Assembly: GCA_002070115.1 (NCBI GenBank)
Contig: MWCO01000058.1
Span: 1-40,412, forward strand
Length of the DNA stretch: 40,412 nucleotides
Source of the DNA: Deltaproteobacteria bacterium ADurb.Bin207
GTDB lineage: Bacteria > Myxococcota_A > Polyangia > Polyangiales > Polyangiaceae
Reading direction: 5' to 3'
Shown one piece after another: positions 17,460-25,292 of the stretch (the stretch's first letter is position 1; the number at the start of each line of letters is the position of its first letter). The notes beneath the pieces were generated by a model that searched no databases, had not been told where the DNA came from, and saw only the letters and a list, made by a program, of their open reading frames with translations. The position numbers and the translations under genes were made by a program.

Positions 17460-17513
17460 CACGGATGAAGTAGGGAAATCCTTTCTCATCACCCCATCTC
17501 CAACCACGGATGA
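17460..17513. repeat. 9-base direct repeat upstream of sodB
   Basis: CACGGATGA occurs at 17460-17468 and again at 17505-17513, 45 bases apart start to start, just before the sodB ribosome site. Two identical 9-mers this close could be sites for an activator or could be chance. Confidence 0.3.
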
Positions 17514-17534
17514 TTCGATCTGACGGAGGATATC

Positions 17535-18134
17535 ATGGCCGTTGAATTCAAAAACTTTCCGCTCGAAGGCAAGCTCAAGGGTATCTCGGATCGCCAGCTT
17601 CAAGAGCATCGAGACACGCTCTACAAGGGGTATGTCAATCAATACAACCGCATCTCCGAGCTGATTACCAAAGGCGATAGCAGTACGGCAAACCCCCACT
17701 TTTCGGAATGGGGCGAACTCAAGCGACGAGAAACCTGGGCTCATAATGGTGCGCTATTGCATCAGATGTATTTCGAGAACCTGACGGAAGCCAACTCGAC
17801 CAAGCCGGGAACGAAAACGACCAAGTTGATCGAGCGTGATTATGGTTCCCTCGAGGCATTCAAGGCGGATTTGCTCAACGCCGGCAAGGTGGCTCCCGTG
17901 GGCTGGGCTGTATGGGCCTACTCCGTGCTCGACAAGAAGACGCATGTATTTTTGATTGAACAACACATGAACCACACCCCCATCGGCGTGATTCCCCTTC
18001 TGATTCTCGACGTATTCGAGCATGCCTATATGATTGATTACGGCACCGCGCGTCCGCCTTATCTCGAGGCTTTCTGGGAGAATCTGAACTGGAATACGGT
18101 CGAAGAGCGTGTGGCGATGGTGCCAGGGCTCTGA
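17535..18134 (+). CDS. sodB: superoxide dismutase, Fe/Mn family
   Basis: The 199-residue enzyme dismutates superoxide to peroxide and oxygen. Metal ligands are readable: His25 (QLQEHRDTLY), His76 (GALLHQMYFENL), Asp159 and His163 (LILDVFEHAYMIDYG). The core QHMNHTPIGVIPLL replaces the commoner HNQ..NVAGVVPLL stretch. Overall it is the LHQMYFENL form seen in many archaeal and deltaproteobacterial enzymes, so Fe versus Mn cannot be called from sequence alone. No signal peptide, so cytosolic. ATG 17535 has a good GGAGGA. It meets the two-CW gene tail to tail with seven bases between. Confidence 0.94.
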   Translation: MAVEFKNFPLEGKLKGISDRQLQEHRDTLYKGYVNQYNRISELITKGDSSTANPHFSEWGELKRRETWAHNGALLHQMYFENLTEANSTKPGTKTTKLIERDYGSLEAFKADLLNAGKVAPVGWAVWAYSVLDKKTHVFLIEQHMNHTPIGVIPLLILDVFEHAYMIDYGTARPPYLEAFWENLNWNTVEERVAMVPGL

Positions 18135-18141
18135 TCCACGA

Positions 18142-18462
18142 CTACTCGGAAGCAATCTGCGACAGGATGCGAGCAATGGATACGAATTGCTCTCCCTCCT
18201 CGCGGAGCACCGCACCGTAGAAATCGCAAGATAGACAATTACCCATCTTGCTGGCGAAGGTCCCGGCAATCTGGCCATCGCACATCGTTCCCGCCACAGC
18301 CCAACACATTCTTCCCGCGTTTTTTCCACCATGAATGCAGTCCGCTTCGACCGTGATGGCGGCGGGACAGACACCGAGCTGCGCGACGTGAATACCTCCC
18401 GGCTCACGACCGCACTTGATGAATTCCCAGCAGTTGAGTTTTTGGTTTCTGCGCGCAGGCAT
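18142..18462 (-). CDS. two-CW domain Cys-rich protein
   Basis: About 106 residues from the ATG at 18462 (GGTGG six bases upstream); the frame stays open to 18603, and another ATG lies at 18477. The sequence shows NCWEFIKCGREPGG, GVCPAA, AGRMCWAVAGTMC and NCLSCDFYGAV with the second CW pair. This matches the two-CW family of Cys-rich proteins frequent in deltaproteobacteria. The even, paired Cys pattern suggests a metal or Fe-S site. The family has no established function; it is often found near redox-sensor kinases. It follows the CAP lipoprotein gene on the same strand. Confidence 0.85.
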   Translation of the reverse strand: MPARRNQKLNCWEFIKCGREPGGIHVAQLGVCPAAITVEADCIHGGKNAGRMCWAVAGTMCDGQIAGTFASKMGNCLSCDFYGAVLREEGEQFVSIARILSQIASE

Positions 18463-18556
18463 TGCTGAACCACCCATTGCCTTGTAGGTGCCGTAAGGAT
18501 CGCTGGAGCGTGCGTGAACGATCCCTTCGATCAAAACGGTCGAGCCGCCAGCTCGA

Positions 18557-19348
18557 TCATTGGAAATTGATGACGATCCATCCGCCCTGGCTGCTGAAAC
18601 CACAGGCGACTTTGCTGAGGTACTTGGCGCTCATGTTGACGTAATGGCCGCAGACTTGTCCGGTGCTGCTTCCGTAAAAGTCGCAGCCTGGGCAATTGGG
18701 CGAATACTGGTCCGCACACGCATCACACCCCTGGCAACCGCTTTGGTCTTTTTCCGCCCACATGGATTCGAGGCACGCTTCCACACTGGAAGCACCCCAT
18801 CCAGGGCATTCGTTTTGTCCCATTTCACCGCATTGCCCAAAAGCGCCATGGGCCTGACCCGAAGCCGCATCTTTCGAGGCTTCGTCATCGGAACAAGATT
18901 CCGCTGCTGTCCAACGCGCGTAGGGTGGCAAGCCTTTGGTGGCGCGAAGCGCATTCACTTTGTTGAAACATGCTTCTCGTTCCATGGCAAAGGGGTCCGA
19001 CGGATCTCCGCCCGAACCACCTTGCGCGCTGCCGCCCGAACCGCCTTGCGCGCTGCCGCCCGAACCGCCTTGCGTGCTGCCGCCCGAACCACCTTGCGCG
19101 CTGCCGCCCGAACCACCTTGCGCGCTGCCGCCCGAACCGCCTTGCGCGCCGCCGCCCGAACCGCCTTGTTCGCTGCCGCCCGAACCGCCTTGTTCGCTGC
19201 CACCCGAGCCGCCTTGCGCTCCAGCGTCTTTCCCACCGGATCCCCCATGAGAGGAGGAGGGAGAACCCCCGTTTTCATCGTCATCGTTCGAGCAGCCAAC
19301 CATCAGCCCGAGCAGCGCCAAAGTTCCCACGAGCAATCGTTTTCGCAT
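18557..19348 (-). CDS. CAP/SCP-domain lipoprotein with Gly/Ser/Gln repeat linker
   Basis: ATG 19348 gives a lipoprotein signal (LALLGLMVGC); an upstream start at 19387 would bury it. After an Asp/Asn-rich start comes a linker of tandem 8-residue units (GGSGGSAQ and variants), then a C-terminal CAP (Cys-rich secretory, antigen 5, PR-1) domain. CAP landmarks are CFNKVNALRATKGLPP, QAHGAFGQCGEMGQNE, CGHYVNMSAKYLSKVACG and a C-terminal GGWIVINF strand. At least ten Cys in the domain should form disulphides, including CPGW and CQGCDAC. It would be displayed outside the cell or in the periplasm. CAP proteins bind lipids or act in cell interactions; the specific role is unknown. Confidence 0.88.
   Translation of the reverse strand: MRKRLLVGTLALLGLMVGCSNDDDENGGSPSSSHGGSGGKDAGAQGGSGGSEQGGSGGSEQGGSGGGAQGGSGGSAQGGSGGSAQGGSGGSTQGGSGGSAQGGSGGSAQGGSGGDPSDPFAMEREACFNKVNALRATKGLPPYARWTAAESCSDDEASKDAASGQAHGAFGQCGEMGQNECPGWGASSVEACLESMWAEKDQSGCQGCDACADQYSPNCPGCDFYGSSTGQVCGHYVNMSAKYLSKVACGFSSQGGWIVINFQ
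19013..19222 (-). repeat. 24-base tandem repeat coding the Gly/Ser linker
   Basis: Eight full 24-base units and one degenerate ninth unit, in phase with the CAP lipoprotein frame. Units begin at 19013, 19037, 19061, 19085, 19109, 19133, 19157, 19181 and 19205. Units differ by a few bases, giving SAQ, STQ, GAQ or SEQ variants of the same octapeptide. Since 24 is a multiple of three, slippage would change linker length without a frameshift. Confidence 0.95.
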
Positions 19349-19556
19349 GACATAACGGTACCACGATTGGAGACGGAACAAGGACAAGGTAGACGCGCCG
19401 ATGGCGATTGGATCGATTCACCCATGATGGGAGTGCGAATCCAGGCGGATGGTGGATGTGAAAAAAGGTGCATCATGGCGGTGTTCCACGACGGAACCGA
19501 GCCTGATGAAAGAGGCGCTACAATCCCAAATACCCTATAATTTCAAAAGGATACGA

Positions 19557-20486
19557 TTACCGGGAGATCAATACTTTCTGTTCGCCGATCGCCAGCCGAT
19601 GCACACGATTTTCCGCGATACGATTTTGTTTCACGGCTTGTTCGAGCACGCGAGTTGGCTCTCCCGGTTCGTCGAGCGAATTGATGAACGTATCGAAGTG
19701 AATCGGCACCATCCATGTTGCGCCAAGCTTCTCGAAAGCAGTGAGGGCTTCCCAAGGGTCCGTGTGGACACGTTTCATGAAGCCGCGAGGATGGATGGGC
19801 GCAATGGGCAAGAGAGCAAGATCGATGGTGGGAAAACGCCGGGCGGTCTCGCGGTAGGCATCTTCTGCCAAGGCGGAATCGCCACCGAAGTACACGGTAA
19901 TTCCGTGGTATTCGATCACCCACGCGGCGTATCCGATGCCCTCTCTCCACGCATGGTCCAAACCGTAACGCCATCCATTGTGGCGCACGGCGACGGCGGT
20001 CACCTTCAAATCTCCTGGCAATACACGAGTTTGCCACCAGGGAACCTCGTGGGCAGGAAAAGAAAAGTCGGTGAGATATACGAGTCCCCCTTCGGGCATC
20101 CCGAGCCAACGCACCTTGTCTTCGATCATTTCAAGGGAGCCAAGCGAAAGATGATCGAAATGCATGTGCGAGATAAGCACGGCATCGAGGGGCGGTAGAT
20201 GGCGAACCTCGATGCCGGGTTCGACCAGGCGCGGAGAAATTTGCCCTACGGTTCGCGTCCATACAGGATCCGTCAATAGGATCTTATCGTCTATCTGAAT
20301 CAGAACGGTGGCATGACCCACCCACAGCACCGCAAGACGCGCTTCGGGTCGAACCGGGTTTTCGATCTTGTGGGCGACGGTACGTAGCTGCCCAAAGGCC
20401 GCGAGATTTCGCGAAAGAAATTGTGTTGCGATGCAGCCCGTCGAAAGCAAAGCCAGCCATACTACCCACACGAGTCGTCGCATCAT
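19557..20486 (-). CDS. metallo-beta-lactamase-fold lipoprotein (UlaG/NAPE-PLD-like)
   Basis: About 309 residues from ATG 20486. The signal peptide has lipobox LLSTGC. The hydrolase core has the metal motif SHMHFDHLS (HxHxDH), WVGHATVLIQIDD and LLTDPVWT before it, a His in VAVRHNGWR, Asp in YFGGDSALA and a late His in MVPIHFDTF. These are the ligands of the MBL fold in UlaG-like and NAPE-phospholipase-D-like enzymes. It should face the periplasm or cell surface; a phosphodiester lipid substrate is plausible but not proven. Its start codon overlaps the stop of the upstream gene by one base (TGATG), supporting this start and an operon. Confidence 0.9.
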   Translation of the reverse strand: MMRRLVWVVWLALLSTGCIATQFLSRNLAAFGQLRTVAHKIENPVRPEARLAVLWVGHATVLIQIDDKILLTDPVWTRTVGQISPRLVEPGIEVRHLPPLDAVLISHMHFDHLSLGSLEMIEDKVRWLGMPEGGLVYLTDFSFPAHEVPWWQTRVLPGDLKVTAVAVRHNGWRYGLDHAWREGIGYAAWVIEYHGITVYFGGDSALAEDAYRETARRFPTIDLALLPIAPIHPRGFMKRVHTDPWEALTAFEKLGATWMVPIHFDTFINSLDEPGEPTRVLEQAVKQNRIAENRVHRLAIGEQKVLISR

Positions 20487-21121
20487 CAAAACACTCGCAC
20501 CTGCAAAGTCATGATGCATCGTTGCGCTCGTGGTGTGGGGGAGCAACTGGTCATGAAGCCCACCAGACCAAAAAGGACATGAACCCCTGTCTCATAAGCC
20601 ACAGAGGTAATCTGCTGAAAACGAAGGGCAGAAGTACCAAAGGACAAGGAAAGATAGTCACCGCGTTCGATGAGGGGCCAATAGGAGCGAAGCCCCGTAC
20701 GTACGCCAAAGTGACGCGGCATATCATCTCCCAACGCGAGATACTCTGGGGAGACGAACCATTCGAGGGATCCGCTGTGACGCACGATGGGTTCGACGAC
20801 GAAGGTTCGCCATGGGTTTTGGCTACGATGGATGCCCTGGGAAAATAGAATGGGGGTGAGTTGCCAGCGAGCGCCGAAAGCGGCTTGGTCTCGTTGAACA
20901 ACGAGTTGAGGGCTCGGGATGAGTTGTGAAAAAAACCAAGGCCATGAGGGTCGAGGATGAGCACCGCCATCGGATTGCGCGAGGGCGTCGTGGCAGAAGA
21001 GAAAAAACACCAGTCCCAGGACAACCGAGATAGGAACCTTGCCTCGGCAGCAACGCGGCGTACGACAAACGCCATCATCGGAATCGAAAGAGCCATCCAT
21101 CATGATAACGCGGTAAGGCAT
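20486..21121 (-). CDS. exported protein of unknown function
   Basis: The protein has a basic N-terminus, then a hydrophobic segment ending in CHDALAQS that looks like a signal peptide with AxA-type cleavage, and about 160 mature residues. The mature part alternates hydrophobic and polar residues and has many aromatic residues (WPWFFSQL, LEWFVSPEYLAL, SYWPLIERGDYLSLSFG). Such a pattern would suit outer-membrane beta strands. I do not recognise a family. The start is uncertain (21121, 21103 or 21172 in frame, none with a strong ribosome site). It is coupled to the MBL lipoprotein by a one-base overlap. Confidence 0.65.
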   Translation of the reverse strand: MPYRVIMMDGSFDSDDGVCRTPRCCRGKVPISVVLGLVFFLFCHDALAQSDGGAHPRPSWPWFFSQLIPSPQLVVQRDQAAFGARWQLTPILFSQGIHRSQNPWRTFVVEPIVRHSGSLEWFVSPEYLALGDDMPRHFGVRTGLRSYWPLIERGDYLSLSFGTSALRFQQITSVAYETGVHVLFGLVGFMTSCSPTPRAQRCIMTLQVRVF

Positions 21122-21181
21122 GGTCGAGATCCCGTGATGTTCGGAGGGCGCGGAGCCACGATCGAACAACAATGAAAAGCG

Positions 21182-24100
21182 TCACGTGAGCAAGGAAAGC
21201 AAATCGTCGCGGGTGAGAGAGGCGGCCATCTGCCCACCTTCGAGCGCGGAAGTAGCGAGGTCGCGTTTGTGCTCTTGCAATTCGATGATGCGCTCTTCGA
21301 CCGTATCCTTGGCGATGAGCTTATAGACCATGACAGGTCGGAGTTGGCCGATGCGGTGCGTTCGGTCGGCCGCCTGGTCTTCGACAGCGGGATTCCACCA
21401 TGGATCCAAGAGAAAAACGTGGTCCGCGGCCGTGAGGTTCAATCCAGTGCCACCGGCTTTCAGCGAGATCAACAGAACGGGTGGACCTTCTTCGCACTGA
21501 AACGCCTGCACGACGGACTGCCGGTCCCGCGTGGAACCATCGAGGCGCAAAAAGGGTAGCGATTCGCGTTCGAGCAGCGGTTCGATCAAGTCGAGCAGCG
21601 AAGTCCATTGAGAAAAGACCAACGCTTTATGCCCATCGTCGCGCGCGTGGCAGAGCCTATCGAGCAAAAGATCGAGTTTGGCGGATTGCGCGGCATGCTG
21701 CCCGGGCAACAAGGCGGGATGGCAAGCAGCTTGCCGAAGTCGTAACAGCGCTTCCAAAGCCGCCATGACATTTCCACCGGCGCGCAGTTTTTCCACGACC
21801 GAAGGCACGGTGGCGGCATGAATACTTTCATACAACGCCCTTTCCTGCTCCCCCAATTCACAACGCAGCACGACATCCGTGCGGGAAGGCAGGTCAGACG
21901 CTACCTCGGCCTTGCGCCGTCGCAAGAAAAACGGCCGTATTCGCTCTCGTAACCGCACCAACGCGCTTGCGTTTCCATGCTGAATCGGTCGAACCACACG
22001 GTCTTGAAAATCCTCGCGACTCCCCAAAAGCCCGCGTTGGATGGTATGAAATTGACTCCATAACTCTTCGAGACGGTTTTCCACCGGCGTTCCAGTCATG
22101 GCCAATCGAAAATCTGCTTGCAAACCATAAGCCGCTCGAGCCACCTGGCTATCGGGGTTTTTGATCGTCTGGGCCTCGTCCAACACAATCGTATCCCATT
22201 GAATTTTCGATAGTTTTTCAGAATCCAGCCGGAGGACGGCATAGGAAGTGATCGTGACATGTACGTCGGTATCGAGGGTACGTTTGGGGCCGTGGTAAAG
22301 ATGGTAGGTCAACGCAGGGCGGAATCGAAGGATTTCGGCCACCCAATTGTGGATGACGCTAGTAGGAGCCACCACGAGCGCACGCCCCTGCAGAACGCAC
22401 AAAGCTTGCAGGGTTTTGCCGAGTCCCATGTCATCGGCGAGCAACGCACCAAGCCCTACGGAACGCAAAAACGATAACCAATTGACGCCCACCTGTTGAT
22501 AGGGGCGAAGAGTGGCCCGCAGGTCATCGGGCAAAGCAGCTTGGGGGAGGCCGTCGAAGTGGTCGATGAGAGGCCGGAGTCGATGGTAGCTGGGAGGTGC
22601 CTCGACCTGGAGGGCTTCGCATAGTTTTGCGAGGTCGAATAGATAACCGATCGAAGTTTTTTTCGAGCCCGCGGCGGCGCGCGCGGCCAACAAATCCGAA
22701 AGCAAGGTTCCATATCGTTCGAGAAAATCCGAGGGAACCGAAGCCCATCCTCCTTCGTTCAAGGGCACCATCGATTCCCCACTGTTCCAAGCCCGCAGCA
22801 CGTGGGAGGGGTCTGCCACGCCGGCCCGCTCGGTGCGAAAGTCGATTTCGAATTCATCGCCACGCAAAGAAAAACGAGCCATCAACTCGCCGGCCCGGAA
22901 AAAGGAAGCGTGCCCATCGCCATGGACCACCAGTTCGCGATTCGGACGTCGCAAGCGCTCGGCCATATCGATCGCACGCTCGGCCAACAAGCGGGATCGA
23001 ACTCCCGGTAGCAACCCATAGTCGGATTCGAGGGTGCGGATGAGACGGCGTTCCATGTCGACACGACGAACCGGCACGGGTCCTTGCAGGTGGGTCAAAT
23101 GGTCGCCATCGACGCGGGCGATGGGAGGATCACCGTATACGATCGTGGCAAAAACGATGAGCGCACTGCCGTCTTGCGCGGTTTCGATGGCGATGCGGGG
23201 CAAGGCATGGGCATCCACCGAAGGAAGTTGCTGGCTTTTTCGGTGTACGGTGACGCGAGATTCCAAGTCGGGAAGAATATCGGTGAGCAAACGGGGAGCT
23301 TCGGCAAAGGAAACGATCATTCCTTTTTTTAGTTCCTCGAGTTCTCGAACAGTGAGCCCCGGTTCGCCGAGCGGACGCAGGGTCTGGCCGCAGAGCACCG
23401 CGCCATTGGAAAATATTTCAGAAATTCCGGGGTCTTGTATTGCCGTAAGTCGAAATCCCGCGGCGCAATCTTCCAGCAGCACATGTACGGGAGACTCGGC
23501 GGGGGCGAGACGCACGGGCTGATTATCGAGGCGCACGTCCGCGCCATCGCGCAAAGCCTCGAGCAAGGATGCGAGTTCTTGTCGAGACAACCATCCCGAG
23601 AGCCGAGCGTTGAGAACGCGTTCCACCCGCATATCCGCTTCCTGCACCACGAAGCGGGGGCCGCTGGCCCGGCCCAAGGCTACCGCTGACAGGCTGGAAC
23701 CCAAAGGCTGCTCACGGTCGGCAAAGACGACCACGCGGTCGAACAGCAACCCTTGTGGCGATCGACGAAACCGATAGCCAATTTTTCCTGCTGGTTCGAC
23801 GGTTTCTTGCAGGGATTTGCCTGTTTTTTGGGCTTGTCGAAGGGTAATCACCGCGGCGGCGGCGTGAGCACAAGCCGTTTCGCCACAATCACAAAACCAA
23901 TCCCCATCATCCAACCACAAGGTCACCTTGGGAGGCCGAAGCTCATCGCCCGTATAAACCCGCAAGCATACTTCACCATCGTCTTCTGATTCCCAAACGA
24001 CCGCATGGGATCGAGCAAGCTCAACACCTTCGGACCAGGTGACCGTCGAGCATTGCTCACGAACCGCGGTCAATAGTTCACGCAAAGCGGTATCGTTCAT
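21182..24100 (-). CDS. SNF2-family DNA helicase/translocase with SWIM zinc finger
   Basis: A 972-residue protein from ATG 24100 (an upstream ATG at 24172 is in frame but has unrelated sequence). The N-terminal SWIM finger has CxCx4CxH (C70, C72, C77, H79). A long middle region follows, probably the bacterial SNF2-associated domain. Then come two RecA-like lobes: DMGLGKT (about 557-563), DEAQ (about 641-644), TGTPVENRLEELWSQ, FSQWTSLLDLIEPLL, SLKAGGTGLNLTAADHV and the arginine-finger region DRTHRIGQ. Lone SNF2-SWIM proteins of this kind are chromosomal and poorly characterised; they act on DNA-protein complexes. No methylase or nuclease neighbour suggests a defence island. Confidence 0.95.
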   Translation of the reverse strand: MNDTALRELLTAVREQCSTVTWSEGVELARSHAVVWESEDDGEVCLRVYTGDELRPPKVTLWLDDGDWFCDCGETACAHAAAAVITLRQAQKTGKSLQETVEPAGKIGYRFRRSPQGLLFDRVVVFADREQPLGSSLSAVALGRASGPRFVVQEADMRVERVLNARLSGWLSRQELASLLEALRDGADVRLDNQPVRLAPAESPVHVLLEDCAAGFRLTAIQDPGISEIFSNGAVLCGQTLRPLGEPGLTVRELEELKKGMIVSFAEAPRLLTDILPDLESRVTVHRKSQQLPSVDAHALPRIAIETAQDGSALIVFATIVYGDPPIARVDGDHLTHLQGPVPVRRVDMERRLIRTLESDYGLLPGVRSRLLAERAIDMAERLRRPNRELVVHGDGHASFFRAGELMARFSLRGDEFEIDFRTERAGVADPSHVLRAWNSGESMVPLNEGGWASVPSDFLERYGTLLSDLLAARAAAGSKKTSIGYLFDLAKLCEALQVEAPPSYHRLRPLIDHFDGLPQAALPDDLRATLRPYQQVGVNWLSFLRSVGLGALLADDMGLGKTLQALCVLQGRALVVAPTSVIHNWVAEILRFRPALTYHLYHGPKRTLDTDVHVTITSYAVLRLDSEKLSKIQWDTIVLDEAQTIKNPDSQVARAAYGLQADFRLAMTGTPVENRLEELWSQFHTIQRGLLGSREDFQDRVVRPIQHGNASALVRLRERIRPFFLRRRKAEVASDLPSRTDVVLRCELGEQERALYESIHAATVPSVVEKLRAGGNVMAALEALLRLRQAACHPALLPGQHAAQSAKLDLLLDRLCHARDDGHKALVFSQWTSLLDLIEPLLERESLPFLRLDGSTRDRQSVVQAFQCEEGPPVLLISLKAGGTGLNLTAADHVFLLDPWWNPAVEDQAADRTHRIGQLRPVMVYKLIAKDTVEERIIELQEHKRDLATSALEGGQMAASLTRDDLLSLLT

Positions 24101-24217
24101 GGTTTTTCGGGATAGGGTCGAAACGAAGGCAGAATTTACAGATGGGTACTGTAAATGAAATGTAAAACCCAACGGAGAGCCACCAAAGGTCTTGTTTTAT
24201 GCTTCGCAGCAAGAATT

Positions 24218-24245
24218 TGACGCAAAAATCGTGCGTCTTATCGCT
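24218..24245 (+). promoter_or_regulatory. candidate promoter with inverted repeat, upstream of the SEC59-like gene
   Basis: TTGACG at 24218-24223 (five of six -35 matches) is followed at 16 bases by TATCGC, a poor -10. Inside it is a perfect inverted repeat, GACGCA and TGCGTC, spaced by seven bases (24220-24238), which could be an operator overlapping the -35. It lies 43 bases before the ATG at 24288. Confidence 0.35.
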
Positions 24246-24287
24246 TCATCGGCTACACCAGGGCAACTCTTGCCCTCTGTGTGAAGC

Positions 24288-25283
24288 ATGACGCAGATCA
24301 TCTCGAGTGAGAATCAACGAGTCCTTCTCGAACTGCACGCTCTGTTGCGCGACATCGATCCTTCTCGCTGGCGCGATGGCATCGAAGCGGCGTTTCGGGA
24401 TCGTCTGAGCAAAATCCAAGCGGGAGTCGCGCAGATGAGGGCGGTCGCACGAACGGATGGAAAGATGGATGCCGTTCGGGAGCGTCTCGATGAGCTGGCG
24501 CGCGCGGTGCGGGATTTTTCTCCCTCGCAGAGCATTCCCTGCAAGCATACGTTGCAGGAGGAATGGTTGACATTTCGCAAGCGGGTTGCGCCCTACTATG
24601 AGGCATGTGCGCACGCGCTTCAGCGAAAAGCGGTACGAGTGCCGAGTTTGCGCCCCACCAACTATGCGCGAAGTTTATTTCATGTTTTCGCGGGCTTAGG
24701 GTCGATCGGCTTGCTCGAATTCGTCTTGCCGCTGTGGTCCTTGCCATGGGTTACCGGTGTGGTGGCTCTCACCTGTTGGGTCTTGGAAACCACACGCCGT
24801 ATTTGGCCCACGTGGAACCAAACCTTGTTCAAGTTCGTGTTTTTCAAGGTGATCGCCCACCCCCGGGAAGTGCATCACGTCAATTCCGCCACCTGGTACG
24901 CAACATCCTTGTTCGTGCTATCGCTGCTGCAATCGCATCTCGTGGGCATGGTCGCATTAGCCATCATGGCCTTCGCAGATCCCGCGGCCGCCATGATCGG
25001 ACGTCGTTGGGGACGAACGACTCTGCTGCATGGCCGCACCCTGGAAGGATCGTTGACGTTCGTGGTCGTGGGAACTGCTGCGGCTTTGCTGGGCATGCAT
25101 ATCCTCCACCCGGAAGTATGCTCATGGCCGATGACTCTCGCTGTCGGCGCCTGTGCCGCGGTATGCGGCAGCATTGCCGAACTGTTCAGCCGTGGTCTCG
25201 ATGACAACCTCACGGTCCCCGTCTCCGCTGCCGCCGGCACGGTGCTCGCTGCATGGCTCACGGGCATGCCCATGTGGGGTTGA
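24288..25283 (+). CDS. SEC59/DGK1/VTE5-type membrane CTP-dependent lipid kinase homologue
   Basis: The 331-residue protein has a soluble, helical N-terminal part of about 125 residues, then around seven hydrophobic segments. The C-terminal half carries ATWYATSLF, MAFADPAAAMIGRRWGRT, HGRTLEGSLTF and a late AELFSRGLDDNLTVP. This order is typical of the dolichol kinase/diacylglycerol kinase DGK1/VTE5 group, often annotated in bacteria as phosphatidate cytidylyltransferase. These enzymes use CTP to phosphorylate lipid alcohols. The N-terminal domain is an unusual addition with heptad-like Leu/Arg patterns (VRERLDELARAVRD). Substrate cannot be named. It converges with the YrdC-like gene, nine bases apart. 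Confidence 0.82.
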   Translation: MTQIISSENQRVLLELHALLRDIDPSRWRDGIEAAFRDRLSKIQAGVAQMRAVARTDGKMDAVRERLDELARAVRDFSPSQSIPCKHTLQEEWLTFRKRVAPYYEACAHALQRKAVRVPSLRPTNYARSLFHVFAGLGSIGLLEFVLPLWSLPWVTGVVALTCWVLETTRRIWPTWNQTLFKFVFFKVIAHPREVHHVNSATWYATSLFVLSLLQSHLVGMVALAIMAFADPAAAMIGRRWGRTTLLHGRTLEGSLTFVVVGTAAALLGMHILHPEVCSWPMTLAVGACAAVCGSIAELFSRGLDDNLTVPVSAAAGTVLAAWLTGMPMWG

Positions 25284-25292
25284 ACCCACCGT

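Noticed and set aside
17337..17534. tRNA or small RNA gene between queD and sodB
   Set aside because: No T-loop consensus or cloverleaf pairing could be found; only the 9-base direct repeat stands out.
19013..19222. CRISPR array
   Set aside because: The repeats are contiguous 24-base units without spacers, in a coding frame for a Gly/Ser linker.
18560..19540. 326-residue open frame opposite the CAP lipoprotein gene
   Set aside because: It is antisense to a well-supported gene, and its Ala/Arg repeats are only the reverse reading of the Gly/Ser linker repeat.
21182..24100. Defence-island helicase (DISARM or Druantia type)
   Set aside because: A SNF2-SWIM helicase alone without methylase, nuclease or DUF1998-type partners is a common chromosomal gene; the neighbours are lipoprotein and lipid genes.
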